Shown here one piece after another: positions 1 through 10,800 of a DNA stretch of 64,000 nucleotides. The notes under the pieces were generated by a model, which did not search any database, was not told where the DNA came from, and saw only the letters and a program-made list of their open reading frames with translations. Origin of the DNA: Dermacentor variabilis (lineage: Eukaryota; Arthropoda; Arachnida; Ixodida; Ixodidae); assembly GCF_050947875.1 (NCBI RefSeq), contig NC_134574.1, positions 154,220,051-154,284,050 on the forward strand, given 5' to 3'. Position numbers and translations under genes: made by a program. Each line of letters starts with the position of its first letter. The first letter of the stretch is position 1.

Positions 1-864
1 TGCCGGTGCTTTCTTTTGCCTTTCTTTTTTTTAGAACAAGAAAACCAACGCGCAAACACAACGTCACCGCAAATACAGAGTTTATAAACCAACAGCAACC
101 GTCAGAGTGAGCTAGAGATTTCCTCACTACTATTTGGTCACCTTATTCAGCAGTAATTTGGCGCAGATGCGAAAAGAAAGAGCACGAAGGAAAATGCCTG
201 TTATTACTTGCTACGAGACAACCACCACGCAAGACGGCGGAACATCCTTCTTTTTTGGAGGAGTACAAATACGTGCCCGAAACTATTCCGCCTTAACACC
301 TTCTTACAGTTCGGTGGGAGCGATAAACGATGATTTGCCTTCGTATTCGATCTCGCAACACGACCGCAAGCGTCCAATATATGCCAGACCCACAGTGAAC
401 ACAGGCACTTTATTCGGCGCTGTGAGAGAAACAGCGCTCTTCCGGAGACGATCAAAGTGACGGGTGCCGTGCAGTGGTGAACGTACCGTCGAGCGCCTCT
501 ACGACGAACAGCTCTGTACAACGAAGTGACCGGTATAACGAATGAATAATTCCGTCCCGCGGCTCTACTACGAGCTGCGCGCGGCCTTTTACAACAGAGC
601 GAGCTGTACAACGAATGATTTCGGAGGGGCCCCCCAATAAGAGCCTTCGTCATCGAGGCGTTCGGCTGCAGGTGTTCACTCGCGAGAAAGCGCGCACCGC
701 AGCGGGCGCGGGCGGCTGCCCGAATGCAGGCCCGCAAAAAGAGGCCACGCGAGGCACCGAGCTTCAGCGCGACCGACCCCATAGCCCGAGGGAACCGGAC
801 CACGGGCCCTCTCGCAAAGCCGTCATCGCCGCACACGCCCACATATACACACAAAAGACAAAAA
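1..864. other. Non-coding sequence, no gene recognised
   Basis: No recognisable protein or RNA gene. The segment between about 500 and 640 carries a loosely repeated GTACAACGAA phrase (near 514 and 610). The open frames here lack family resemblance and overlap on both strands, as expected for GC-rich non-coding DNA. Confidence 0.5.
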
Positions 865-878
865 GAGATAGATAGATA

Positions 879-930
<52 letters not shown>
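865..930. repeat. (GATA)n / (GA)n microsatellite
   Basis: A short GATA run passes directly into about 48 bases of pure GA dinucleotide. Long SLSLSL or RERERE frames through it are artefacts of the repeat. Confidence 0.95.
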
Positions 931-932
<2 letters not shown>

Positions 933-2800
933 ACAACAAGACCATACTTGCTGCCTGAGGCAGTCAGCGGCGTTCCGAAACTGCCAGTCCCGAAAGGAAA
1001 AAAAAAAAAATCTGTCCGGCACGGAAGCGGGCACGTGCGCGCGACATTCCATTCGCGTCGCCGCCTCTCAGGCGATCAACGGCGGCCCGAATGTCGGACG
1101 AAATGCGGCCCCGCGAACGTAGGAAATAAAAACTAACAGAGGGCGGCTGGGTGGAAAAACGTTGTAAACCTTGCACGTTTCGGAGGGCACTTTGTCTTTT
1201 TTTCTTTTTTTTTTGCTGGCGCATTTCTTTATCTCTCTCTCTCGGGGGTGGTGGCAGCAAGCTTTGGTGGGACACTCCGACGGCGTGTGTATATGCAACA
1301 GCTTCAAAACTGCGGCGCCAGAGATATGCGCCTGCAAAGACGACTCTTGTGTAGATATTTCTCGATGCCCTACAGCATGCACGATGCCATTGAGAAATGA
1401 ACTGCCGGCAAGCACCCGCTTGCATGAGCAGTGAGTCCACGTACTGCGAACCTGTCGATGACCGAATATTCAGCACGGCAACGCTCGGTCATAAAAAAAG
1501 AAGAAGAGAGAAAGAGGTACACCGCGGACTGAACACTGTCCATTGCGCTTTACACGATATAGTGTTAGCTTCTTTGTTGTTGTTGTTGTTGTTATTATTA
1601 TTATTATTATTTCTTTTTTTTTTGTTGTTGTTGAGCGATAGCCAGTGAGGTGTCTACAGTACAATGAACGAAGCTACACAATGTTCCCACAGATATGAAA
1701 ACGGAACGATGGAAACAATCCAACCAAGCACGCCTCGCAGGAAGGCAAGCCCTGTATTACACTGTCTTTGCTGTAGGCAATGCTCTTTGTTTTCCTTGTT
1801 ATTTTCCCTTCTAATAACGTCTTTTGCTCCCAACAACACACGTACTCGCAATTTCTACGCAGCGTGACGTCTTCGACAAAGAAATAAACTGCGCGTCGCC
1901 ACGGCACAACGATGGCGGAAGCGGCGACATCGCTCGGGACACGAATAACAATGTAATAAAAGAATGAGAGAGAGAAAAGAAGACGGAGCGCACAAAACAA
2001 CGCAAGAACAAACAGAAGAAATAGAGTCAACGAAGAGAAAGTAGGTGAGAGAATTAAAAAAAAGAAGGAAAGAAAGCTCCTACACCACTTGCGCTTAGTA
2101 TTATTCCTTTCTTTTTCAAGCGCCCAGACTTCAGGGGCATTCCTTCACGCTTATCGCACTTCTTAGTTCACGAGATTCTCGCGTTCATTTTTTTTTTTAA
2201 ATCTGCTCCTACCCACGTTTATATAATGATAAACAGGAGGGAGCCACAAAAGCGAGTCGCACAATGCGAGGCAAAGGAACACGCCGGGGAACAACAACAA
2301 CAAAAAAAGTGCAGCGCCACAGCGCTATAGAAAGGAACAACAGGAACCGTAAGATTGCCAAGCGGGGCCTCCCCCACCATCGCCCCTCCACCTGCACCAC
2401 GAGCATACACAGTGTGCGCATTTTCTTGCACGCGACTCTGAAACGAATAAACGCGCGATGAATTATTGAGCAGACTCTCCCCCTCCCCTCGCCCCCTTTC
2501 CCCCACAGTATTCGACATAGTGTTCGTTCTATACAGCAATGGTCCGTGCGTCCCAGGTTGGAACCCCCCTCAGCCGTCCGGAGCGTTTTGGTTCCAACCG
2601 TAGGCAGAAGATTTATTCGAGGAACGCTGACCAATGTGCTGCTGCTCAAGCCTCCCCCATCGCCATATTGCCCGCGGGGAAAAAGGAAAATCACAAAACT
2701 ACAGCGACGATATAGATATGTAATGTATGTCTGAACTTGTTATCGTATGTCGTTAAAAGGACAATAAATAGTAAGAGCAAAAAAAAAAAAAAAAACATGC
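931..2800. other. Gene-free stretch with small simple repeats
   Basis: Contains A- and T-runs, a GTT/ATT trinucleotide block at about 1575-1633 and a poly-A run near 2780. I see no domain, splice-bounded exon or RNA gene. Confidence 0.5.
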
Positions 2801-2805
2801 AGTGG

Positions 2806-2895
2806 CGATATAGCGGTGAATGCGAGAGAAATGCGTTAGCATTTTGTCGCACCTCTTTGAGGTCCCGGATCCATGACTTAAACCGCGTTCACCCC
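2806..2895 (+). repeat. Dispersed repeat, copy 1 (shared with 43.9 kb)
   Basis: The phrases AGCGGTGAATGCGAGA, AAATGCGTTAGCA, CACCTCT.TGAGGTC and AT.AATTAAACCG (with substitutions) recur in the same order and spacing at 43920-44012. Two diverged copies about 41 kb apart show a dispersed family. No ends, terminal repeats or coding potential were defined. A poly-A run lies immediately upstream. Confidence 0.7.
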
Positions 2896-2929
2896 ACGGC
2901 GGCCCTGGATGAACAGCCGTTAGCCCGAG

Positions 2930-2962
2930 CGCACGCGCGCGCGCGCGCGCACCCACACATCC

Positions 2963-3009
<47 letters not shown>
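2930..3009. repeat. Compound (GC)n-(C)n-(AC)n microsatellite
   Basis: Alternating GC, then about 19 consecutive C, then alternating AC. The C-run could form a quadruplex or i-motif, and the purine-pyrimidine alternation favours Z-DNA; both are inferences from composition. Confidence 0.95.
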
Positions 3010-3010
<1 letters not shown>

Positions 3011-3049
3011 GAGTGCCTTTTCTTTAGCTAAAGCAAACTTTTAAAAATC

Positions 3050-3480
3050 GCCTGTGGCAAGGCAGCACATTTCTAACCGATGAACTGAATTACTCGGTGC
3101 GTCGGGACATCCAGTGCCGGACGAAGGCCTCTCTCTCTCTCTGTCCCTGCGATCTCCCGCAAATTTCTTCACTTCATCAACCCACCTATCTTCCTGCCGT
3201 CCTCGACTGCGCTTCCCTTCCCGTGGCACCTATTCTGTATTTCTAATAATGGTCCCCCGGTTGTCTGTCCAACGCATTACATTGCTCCCCCGGCTGCATT
3301 TTTGTCTGTTAATGCCAGCTCGACTATCGGCTATTCACGTTTGCTCTCGGATCCACACCGCTCTCTTAACGTTACGCTTAACATTCTGCATTCCATTCCT
3401 TTTTGCGCGGTTCTTAACTTGTTCTCGAGCTTCTTTGTCAGTCTCTAAGTTTCTGTTCCACCAGTAGAATGCAGTGATTA
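3050..3480 (-). pseudogene. Decayed LINE reverse-transcriptase C-terminus (RTE-like)
   Basis: Read on the minus strand, the segment near 3150-3229 encodes PREGKRSRGRQEDRWVDEV. This matches the GKRSRGRQ..RW.DEI tail I know from arthropod RTE-type LINE proteins. Further 5' on the minus strand (3300-3470) out-of-frame pieces such as AREQVKNRAKR and VWIREQT also fit that C-terminal region, with stops and frameshifts between them. No endonuclease or RT core is present, so this is a 5'-truncated, inactive copy. Clade assignment is from memory; a protein search against LINE consensus sequences would settle it. Confidence 0.55.
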
Positions 3481-5359
3481 TACACGATTGTACACTTTCC
3501 TTTTCAGCGACAGCGGTAGGTTCCCAGTCCAGCCCTCCTACTCTTCACTAGTGTCAAGAAAAAAAAATTTATTTTTAAAAACCTCAGATCGGCTAATACA
3601 AATAACGACCACGGCACACGAACACGAGGAAATCCCAACGCACGTCGGTGAACGTGGCCGTCGTTTCGCGCGATCCCTTGCTGAAATATTTAAAGGCACG
3701 GCGCGGATGATTAATACGCAGCGAGGAAGTTCAATACCGATGGGTCAAAACCACAGCGTTCGTTCGGTCTACAGAAGACTGGGTATTAAAAACCCGGCCG
3801 CATAGCGAAATCACAATGACGTGATGCACTCCGTGACAACAACCAGGGACACGTCCGTGCGACGTGCGCTGCGAGGAGCATGGAGAACAAACAGGGAATC
3901 CCTCCCCCCCCAAAAAAATAAAATCTAAATAAAGAGAAAGAAAAGAAAGAAGGAAGCACTATATGGGAAGAAACAAAGAGAAAACAAGAAAGGAACAAAA
4001 GTTAGACGCAATGAGTAGAAAAGAACGGAATAAAATATAATTGGAAAGAAGAGAAAGGACAGGCGACTCATCGGGCGAATGGCTCCTCCTCCTCCTCCCG
4101 CAGGGCACGTGACTCGCACGCGTAGCATGTATGCGCGCTCGCGCTCTGACGCGCTTGGCTAGCGCCGCGGGACGGCGCGCGGGCAGGGCAGCCGACCCGC
4201 AGGGCTCGCGCGCCGTGAGGCGAAACGTGCCCCGCAGGTCGGCACCGCCACCACCAGCGGGGGCGCCCCGGGAAAGATGGCGTGGCACCCACTCACGCGC
4301 GCAGACGCGCGCGGGCTCCATCCAACTCTCTCTCTCTCTTTCTCGAGTGTGTGTGTGTGTGAGTGTAGCGGTCGCAGAAGGAGGTGAAAGAGAAGTAGAA
4401 GAACGCAGGCTGACTGAAAAAATTAGACTCGAGACAGAGAGCGGGGGGGAGTAGATGAGACAGGCACGGACTATACAATACACGCGAGCACAACGAGATG
4501 AAGCCGATATCGCAAAAGAAAAGAAACACGAGAATGGAGTAACGGAACGGACCGGACGCACATTCATTCCCGTCACGATTCTTATTAAACGCAGGGGAGG
4601 GGACCCGCGGTGGCGCACGCGCGGGCAAAGGCAACGGCGAAACGCGGATGATAACAGCGGCGGTGAGGTGGGAAAAGCAGAGAAAAGGAAAAGTGGAGCG
4701 CTGTCCACAGAGCACGTGCGATCCTTCGCCCCCCCTCCTCTTTTTGGTGTGTAGGTGTGTGTGTTTGGGTGAGTGGAGCGCGGGTAGGGGGGAGGGGGGA
4801 GGAGGCGGAGTGGTTGAGGGGAGCTGGCGGTGAAGAGCTCCGACCGAGGAGGAGATGGGAGGGACGAGGCGAGACGACGGTCGCATGACGCGCACGTGGC
4901 GAGCAGGGGGGATCCACCAGCGACGGTAATTCGGTGTTCCCGCTCCGGGTTATATACCATCACCGCCGCTCGTATCCGGGCGAGCGGACGAGCGAAGAAC
5001 AAACCAAAACGCAAACGCGCAAACGCACACAAAGAATAGCTGACGCCGAAGGGTTCCAAAGCACGATCAGCGTTATATCGAGAATAAGGTGGCCTAAGTA
5101 AGCATAAACTGTATTAAAAAAAAAGAGCCTCCCCCACGAAAAAGAATGCGAAGGAAGCGGATCAGCTTCAGAGGTGGCAGGGGACCGTCCGACGTGACTC
5201 AAGATACCGATGCCGCATCGCGAAGAAAAAAACAAAGGGCGGACTCGCGGACACCGTCGCGGTATGCAAGTTGAATTTGTCCGCGATGCTATAGGAGGAC
5301 AGAGGCGTGTTGTGGGGACGGACGGAGCTGACGAAACGCCAGCTTGGTGCACTCTGGGA
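3481..5359. other. Gene-free GC-rich stretch
   Basis: Contains purine-rich segments (3925-4060), GC-rich sequence with GA/GT dinucleotide runs (4080-4900) and a minus-strand TATATAAC-like motif near 4950. The long minus-strand open frame spanning 3959-5059 is composed of S, P, R and L runs from simple repeats and shows no family. No gene can be supported. Confidence 0.5.
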
Positions 5360-5360
5360 A

Positions 5361-5420
<60 letters not shown>
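5360..5420. repeat. (AC)n(AT)n compound microsatellite
   Basis: About 20 bases of AC followed by about 40 bases of AT, uninterrupted. Confidence 0.95.
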
Positions 5421-5422
<2 letters not shown>

Positions 5423-6261
5423 TGCGGAATGCTTACTGGCCAGGCCAGGACTATGCGCGCGTAACAGGGTTAAGAATTCCCCATTTCCCCCAGTCCCTTC
5501 AAAGAGTAGCGCTGGTCGGCCCGCCTGAGAGTTGGCTTCCCCGCAATACAGGCGCTATCGTGACGGGGACGCAACGGGTATCTCGACACGAACAGTGACG
5601 ACGGAAACTACGGCTCTGCCGCCGTGAACAAGCAGTGTGCTACGCAGGGAAGACAGTACTACAGTATTCAATCACAGCAAGCCGACGTACCGTTCCCCAC
5701 GTGAAGGAAAATTACTACTACTTGATTCCGTTTATTTCTGGTCACGGAGAGGACAATCGCACCAAAAAGAACAAAGAAATGCAAATTCAGCGAACAGTTA
5801 ATTAGTATAATGAATTATTAATTAGTTTACTGAGCTGTCCACCGTTCAAACGCTTTCTCGCCAACACACACTTAGTTTGACGCAAAAATTTCACGGAAGA
5901 CAGTTCTAAACGCAATATTGCACATGGCAGGCTGCAATCCACGGTCCACTGTCTGCGAATTTCCCTGACAACACTGCCAGCATTCCACAGCCTGTTTCTT
6001 CCGACGGATGCAGGAACTGCTTCCAACACATACGGTGGGCTACCCCGGTCAACGAAACAAAAGGCGGTGCCGTCACGATTGGTTGCTTACAAGTTGTAAG
6101 ACGAGAACGATGGGTCGTACCGAAGAGACGCTTAGTAAATCGTAATCATAACCCGCCACTTTTGTCTGGTACTACCGGGTATACACAACCACAATCGTGC
6201 ACTTAATGCTTGAAACCCCCTGAACCACCCAAGCTGCAATAAGCACCTGAAATACGGACGT

Positions 6262-6451
6262 CACAACCATACGATGAAACCGGACAACGACGCGACAGGA
6301 AGCATAGGTGAAATTGACTCTCGTATTAAGTGAAATGTATAAAAATAACGAAAACAAAAGTGGACGAAACGACGGACGGTTTGCCGCAGGCTATATAGTC
6401 GAACGCTGGTCTAACGCGTTACACTATACCAATTGAGCTATATATCGGCGC
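6262..6451 (-). repeat. Diverged tRNA-derived SINE (family 2)
   Basis: On the minus strand the copy begins near 6451 with GCCGATATATAGCTCAATTG, which contains a Pol III A-box-like TAGCTCAATTGG. A B-box remnant GTTCGACTA, CCTGCGGCAA and a T-rich body follow. The body matches in order the tail of the cleaner copies at 37.45-37.80 kb (TTTC.TCCA, CACTTAAT, ATTTC.CCTATG..TCCT). The A-to-B spacing is shorter than in a tRNA and the acceptor stem does not pair properly, so this is a SINE relic rather than a tRNA gene. Confidence 0.5.
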
Positions 6452-6727
6452 GACCGTTCTCCCGCACAGAATTCTTGGTGTAGTTGTTGCTGGTCAATAC
6501 ACCGCGAACAACGAACACGAAGGGCAGGCACGGGGCGACAGGACCACGCGCAGCGTATTAATGTGCGCGTACAAACGCTAGCCCTAGGAGCGTATAGCCA
6601 GCGCCCATCATAAGCTCGAGCTGTATAACACCCACTTCCTTTCGGCTCACTGAGGCTGCGCCAACTACAATTTGGCGCTTTCAAAAGTACGCACTAGCTT
6701 TCAAATAAAGTTTCATTCGCTCATTCA

Positions 6728-6731
6728 TTCC
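6728..6731 (+). repeat. Target-site duplication (left), TTCC
   Basis: The four bases before the 5' LTR are TTCC; the same four follow the 3' LTR at 13589-13592. Removing the element rejoins the flanks seamlessly as CATTCATTCCCGAGC. Four to five bp is usual for Ty3/Gypsy integrases. Confidence 0.8.
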
Positions 6732-6880
6732 TGTTGCGTTTCGCCTGCGACACGTGGTTTTGCCGGCGCGACTGCGGCGGGGCGGCAGACATTTTGGCCC
6801 GATCGTCGTCGCCGCAACACTCATCGCCAGGTGTTTCCAGGCGCGACTGCGGCGATGCGACCGCCTAGGGATCATCCTCG

Positions 6881-7048
6881 CATTCCAGTCATTGTGCCCG
6901 AAACAGGCGATGCCAAAGCAGGGATCTCATTCCAGTCATTGTGCCCGAAACAGGCGATGCCAAAGCAGGGATCTCGTTCCAGTCATTGTGCCCGAAACAG
7001 GCGATGCCAAAGCAGGGACCATCCTCTCATTACAGTCATTGTGTCCGA
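6881..7048 (+). repeat. 47-bp tandem repeats in U3 of the 5' LTR
   Basis: Three consecutive units of 47 bp start at 6881, 6928 and 6975. Each carries CATTCCAGTCATTGTGCCCG and the palindrome-like CAGGCGATGCC. A degenerate partial fourth unit follows at about 7027. The same block recurs in the 3' LTR from 12954. Tandem U3 repeats upstream of a TATA box commonly act as transcription enhancers; that role is inferred here. Confidence 0.9.
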
Positions 7049-7192
7049 CCGGCAGCGCCACGACAGGGTGCTACGAGATCGTGCTCGACATGGTGCTACG
7101 GCATCGCTACGACAGTGTGCGTCACCATTAGCCCATTGTACATTCACGTGCTCGTCTTTTGAGGGGTTCCTTCTTGCCCTCAACTGCGAGAG

Positions 7193-7200
7193 TATAAAAA
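7193..7200 (+). promoter_or_regulatory. LTR TATA box
   Basis: TATAAAAA within the LTR, about 118 bp before AATAAA. Transcription would be expected to start some 25-30 bp downstream, defining the U3/R border near 7225. The identical motif is at 13266-13273 in the 3' LTR. Confidence 0.7.
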
Positions 7201-7310
7201 CAGCTGCCCCCGGACGCCAAAAGGAGGGCTCCGATTTCTTCTGTTGAGTGAAGTGCTCTCCCGTCTCTCTACTACGGTCAAACCTGACCGCCAACTCTTT
7301 GCGATGTTAA

Positions 7311-7316
7311 AATAAA
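7311..7316 (+). terminator. LTR polyadenylation signal AATAAA
   Basis: Canonical AATAAA downstream of the LTR TATA box. The equivalent in the 3' LTR at 13384-13389 would be the one used to end the genomic transcript, with R ending a little downstream. Confidence 0.65.
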
Positions 7317-7490
7317 CAAGTTGTTTCGTTGTTACCAGTCGACTCATGCTTTGCCGGGACCTTCGGATGCTTCCAGTTGTACCCCAGGCCGCCAGGCCAA
7401 CGCTACCCTTGGGGCTTGCGACCCAGGTACAACCACGGGCGTCAGCGCCGAGTTCCCAACAGATCGTACCAGCAGTCAGATCCAAACATC

Positions 7491-7508
7491 TGGTGGCAGC
7501 GGTGGGAT
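7491..7508 (+). other. tRNA-Leu-type primer binding site inside the LTR end
   Basis: TGGTGGCAGCGGTGGGAT is the complement of ATCCCACCGCTGCCACCA, the 3' end (with CCA) I recall for an animal tRNA-Leu. It is preceded by a LTR-like CCAAACA and a TC spacer, exactly where a PBS should be. However the direct repeat, the CA end and the TSD all place it inside both LTRs. A second, imperfect copy lies just downstream at about 7518-7535 (GGTTGGCAGCGGTGAGAT) and a third fragment at about 7559-7575. Confidence 0.7.
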
Positions 7509-7515
7509 CCAAACA

Positions 7516-7869
7516 TCGGTTGGCAGCGGTGAGATCGCCTACGACTTCAAACAACTGTCTGCCAGCGGTGAGATCGCGACAACGGAGGCCAGCAGCAAAG
7601 AGATGCAGTTGACTGTATGCTGAGCAGCTCAACGACGATCCGGGAGCAGTGCAACGAGCCCTGTGTGACGACTGGTTGCCTGCAGCGGAACGACTGCGCG
7701 GAATTCCTGCCTGCGAGGTTTGGTGAGTGCGGGACTTTCTTCTTCTGAGCTTTGCCAGGCTTTTTGTTAGTGTCAGAAACAGAGCTGGTAATTGTGGTTG
7801 TCGTTGCTGCCGGGTTAGTTTGCGGCAAGACAATAGTAAGCAGTAGAGAAAGCAGCATTCAGAGCAGCC
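7516..7869 (+). other. Leader of the LTR element
   Basis: Contains two further PBS-like motifs (GGCAGCGGTGAGATCGCC at about 7521 and CCAGCGGTGAGATCGC at about 7562). It also has a GTGAGT splice-donor-like sequence at 7723-7728 and the approach to the gag start (GCAGCCATGG, a good Kozak context). The repeated motifs suggest local tandem amplification of the primer-site region. Confidence 0.6.
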
Positions 7870-10800
7870 ATGGATTTGAAGTCGTTGCGCAAACCGAAAT
7901 TGTTGGAGCTTGCAAGAGAGTTGGGTCTGGATGTCTCAGACAAACTAAGAAAACCTGAACTGCTAAAGGCTATTCTTGAGTTAGAGGCTGAGGATGACGA
8001 GCTGTCGGAATGCCTTGAGACTATTGAAGAGAGGGAGACTGCAAAAGAAAAAGAAGAGCGTGAACGTAAAGAACAGAAAGAGCGAGAGCAACAAGAGCGT
8101 GACCGTCAACACGCTTTGGAAATGAAGCGTCTTGAGGTAGAAATGGAACGCGCTCGTAATGGAAGTCAGGCACACGGTGCAGGAGAACGCGTATTGTTCA
8201 AAATGACTGACCTGATGCGGCCGTTTAAGCTTGGAGAGGACATTGGTTTGTTCCTGGTTAACTTTGAGCGAACGTGCGAGAAGCAGGGGTTCTCTCGGGA
8301 AACGTGGCCACAGCGCTTGCTCACTTTGTTACCCGGCGAGGCGGCCGACGTAGTCGCTCGCTTGGATAGAGAGGAAGCAGAGGATTTCGACAAAGTAAAA
8401 TCGAGTCTGCTAAAAAAGTACCGGCTGTCTGCGGAGGCGTTCCGTCGGAAGTTTCGGGAAAATGAGAAAGGCAGAAGTGAGTCATATACAGAGTTTGCGT
8501 ATAGGCTTATGTCGAACATGCAGGAGTGGCTCAAAGAAGAGAAAGCGTTTGGTGACCACGATAAAGTTCTGCAGTGTTTCGGGCTAGAACAGTTTTATAG
8601 TCGGTTACCGGAGAACGTGCGATACTGGGTCTTGGATAGGCCAGACGTTTGTACGGTGGCTAAAGCCGCTGAGCTAGCCGAGGAGTTTGTGACGCGTCGA
8701 GCTCGCGGAGCTAAGGACGGTCAAAAGGGTGAATTTGGCTCGAAGTTTGAGAGGCCGAAGTTCACACCCATGAGAGCAAAGGGGAACACGCGTAGTGCGG
8801 ATGCGAGTGGAAGCAGTGCGACCAAACGTAAAGAGACGGCGGCAGCCGAAGCCGAACGCAGAAAGCGGTTCGAGATGAGGCGAGCGGGCGTTTGTTATAC
8901 GTGCCAGAAGCCGGGTCACTTTTCGGCGCAGTGTCCGGAAACAACACCAAAAGTTGTGTTTTTTTCATTAGGCAGCACTGACGAGAACATGAAGCTTCTC
9001 GAGCCTTACATGCGAGACCTCCTCGTGAACGGGAAAGAGTGCCGAGTGCTTCGCGATTCCGCAGCTACGATGGATGTAGTTCACCCGTCTTACGTAGAAC
9101 CCCATATGTTCACGGGCGAGTGCGCATGGATCAAGCAAGCCGTGGAAGCTCATAGCGTGTGTCTGCCGGTAGCAAAAGTGCTTATTGAAGGACCTTTCGG
9201 AGCGCTTGAGACGGAGGCGGCAGTGTCATCTATGCTGCCCCCCCAGTACCCGTACCTATTTTCAAACAGGTCCGATCACCTCCTGCGCGAGAAGGGGCTT
9301 TTGTTTGGTGAAGCTAGTGTTCAGGCCTTAACCAGATCGAAGGTTCGGGAGCTCGCTGCAAAGGCGGTAGTTGCGGGGCCGACGTTATCAAACAACGAAA
9401 AAGGGTCAGAGGCGCAGCAAGCTGATATTCAGAGCACGCCCGAACTGAATAAAATTGAGTCTGTAGCGTTGAAGGCGCCAGATACTGGAGAGGAAAATCC
9501 CGATTCGGGAAAGTTAGAAGAGCTATCTACTGATTTGCTCATCGCGCCTACGTCAGACGGACTTGATAGGTTGCTAAAAGTCAGCCGGTCGGCTTTGATA
9601 GCCGAGCAAAAAAAGGATGGCAGCCTGGAAAACGTGCGCTGCAATGTCAAAGAAGGTATCGCCAGGAAAACTGCGCGTTTTGTGGAAAGAGGTGGAGTCC
9701 TGTACCGGAAGTATCTAGACCGAAGAGGAGTGGAGTTCGATCAGCTGATCGTGCCTCAATGCTATCGTCAGGATCTGTTGCGCTTGTCGCATGGGGGTTC
9801 GTGGTCCGGACACCTAGGAGTTAAGAAAACTAAGGACCGTCTCTTGCAAGAGTACTATTGGCCAGGGTGTTTTCGGGACGCAGACCATTTCGTGAGGACA
9901 TGTGACACTTGTCAGCGGGTGGGCAAACCAGGGGACAAATCGAGGGCGCCGTTGAAATTGGTACCTATCATTACGGAGCCTTTTAGACGGCTCGTTATTG
10001 ATACTGTGGGACCTCTGCCGGTAACAGCCACGGGGTACAGACACATTTTGACTGTGATCTGCCCAGCGACAAAGTTCCCTGAAGCAGTGCCGCTTAAAGA
10101 ACTCAGCTCAGTTGAGATAGTTAATGCACTACTGTCCATATTTGCGCGAGTTGGTTTCCCTGCGGAAATCCAATCAGATCAGGGCACAGTGTTTACTAGC
10201 GCTTTGACGACAACTTTTCTCGAAAGGTGTGGGGTAAAGCTGCTACACAGCTCAGTGTACCACCCACAGTCGAATTCCGTTGAGAAGCTCCACTCCGTCA
10301 TGAAGCGCGTGTTGAGAGCGTTGTGTTTTGAACATCGAACTGACTGGGAGCTGTGTCTGCCTGGGGTGATGTTTGCTTTAAGGACCGCGCCGCATGCGGC
10401 TACGGGGTTTTCGCCAGCTGAACTGGTGTACGGTCGCTCGCTTCGATCTCCGCTTCGCATGCTTCGAGAATCATGGGAAGGTAGGGGCGACGACCCAGTC
10501 GTGGTGGAGTACGTGCTTAAGCTCCTCGAACGCTTAAGAAGGGCACAGGAGTTGTCAGGTGAAGCAATGACAAAGGCCCAGCAGAGGGCCAAGGTTTATT
10601 ATGATCGGACAGCCAGGGCCCGTCGTTTTGAGGTTGGCGATGAGGTCATGATATTGCGCACATCGCTAAACAACAAACTAGACGTGCAGTGGGAGGGCCC
10701 AGCACGAATTGTTCAGAAACTGTCGGACGTTAACTACGTGGTAAGTCTGCCAGGAAAGCGGAAAGCACAGCGAGTTTACCACTGTAATCTGCTCAAACCT

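Larger units (their letters stand above)
6732..7515 (+). repeat. 5' LTR (784 bp)
   Basis: Begins TGTTGCG and ends CCAAACA. It is repeated at 12805-13588 with no difference noticed by eye. It contains a 47-bp tandem repeat block in U3, a TATA box (7193-7200) and AATAAA (7311-7316). Its final 27 bases duplicate the preceding LTR end plus a tRNA-Leu-type primer site, so the LTR ends with a built-in PBS copy. Confidence 0.9.

Noticed and set aside
3959..5059. 366-codon minus-strand open frame
   Set aside because: Composition is dominated by S, P, R and L from GC-rich and simple-repeat DNA, with other frames open over the same bases; no domain or family resemblance.
6400..6451. A tRNA gene on the minus strand
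   Set aside because: There is an A-box-like TAGCTCAATTGG, but the acceptor stem does not pair, the A-to-B distance is too short and the downstream body matches a SINE family.
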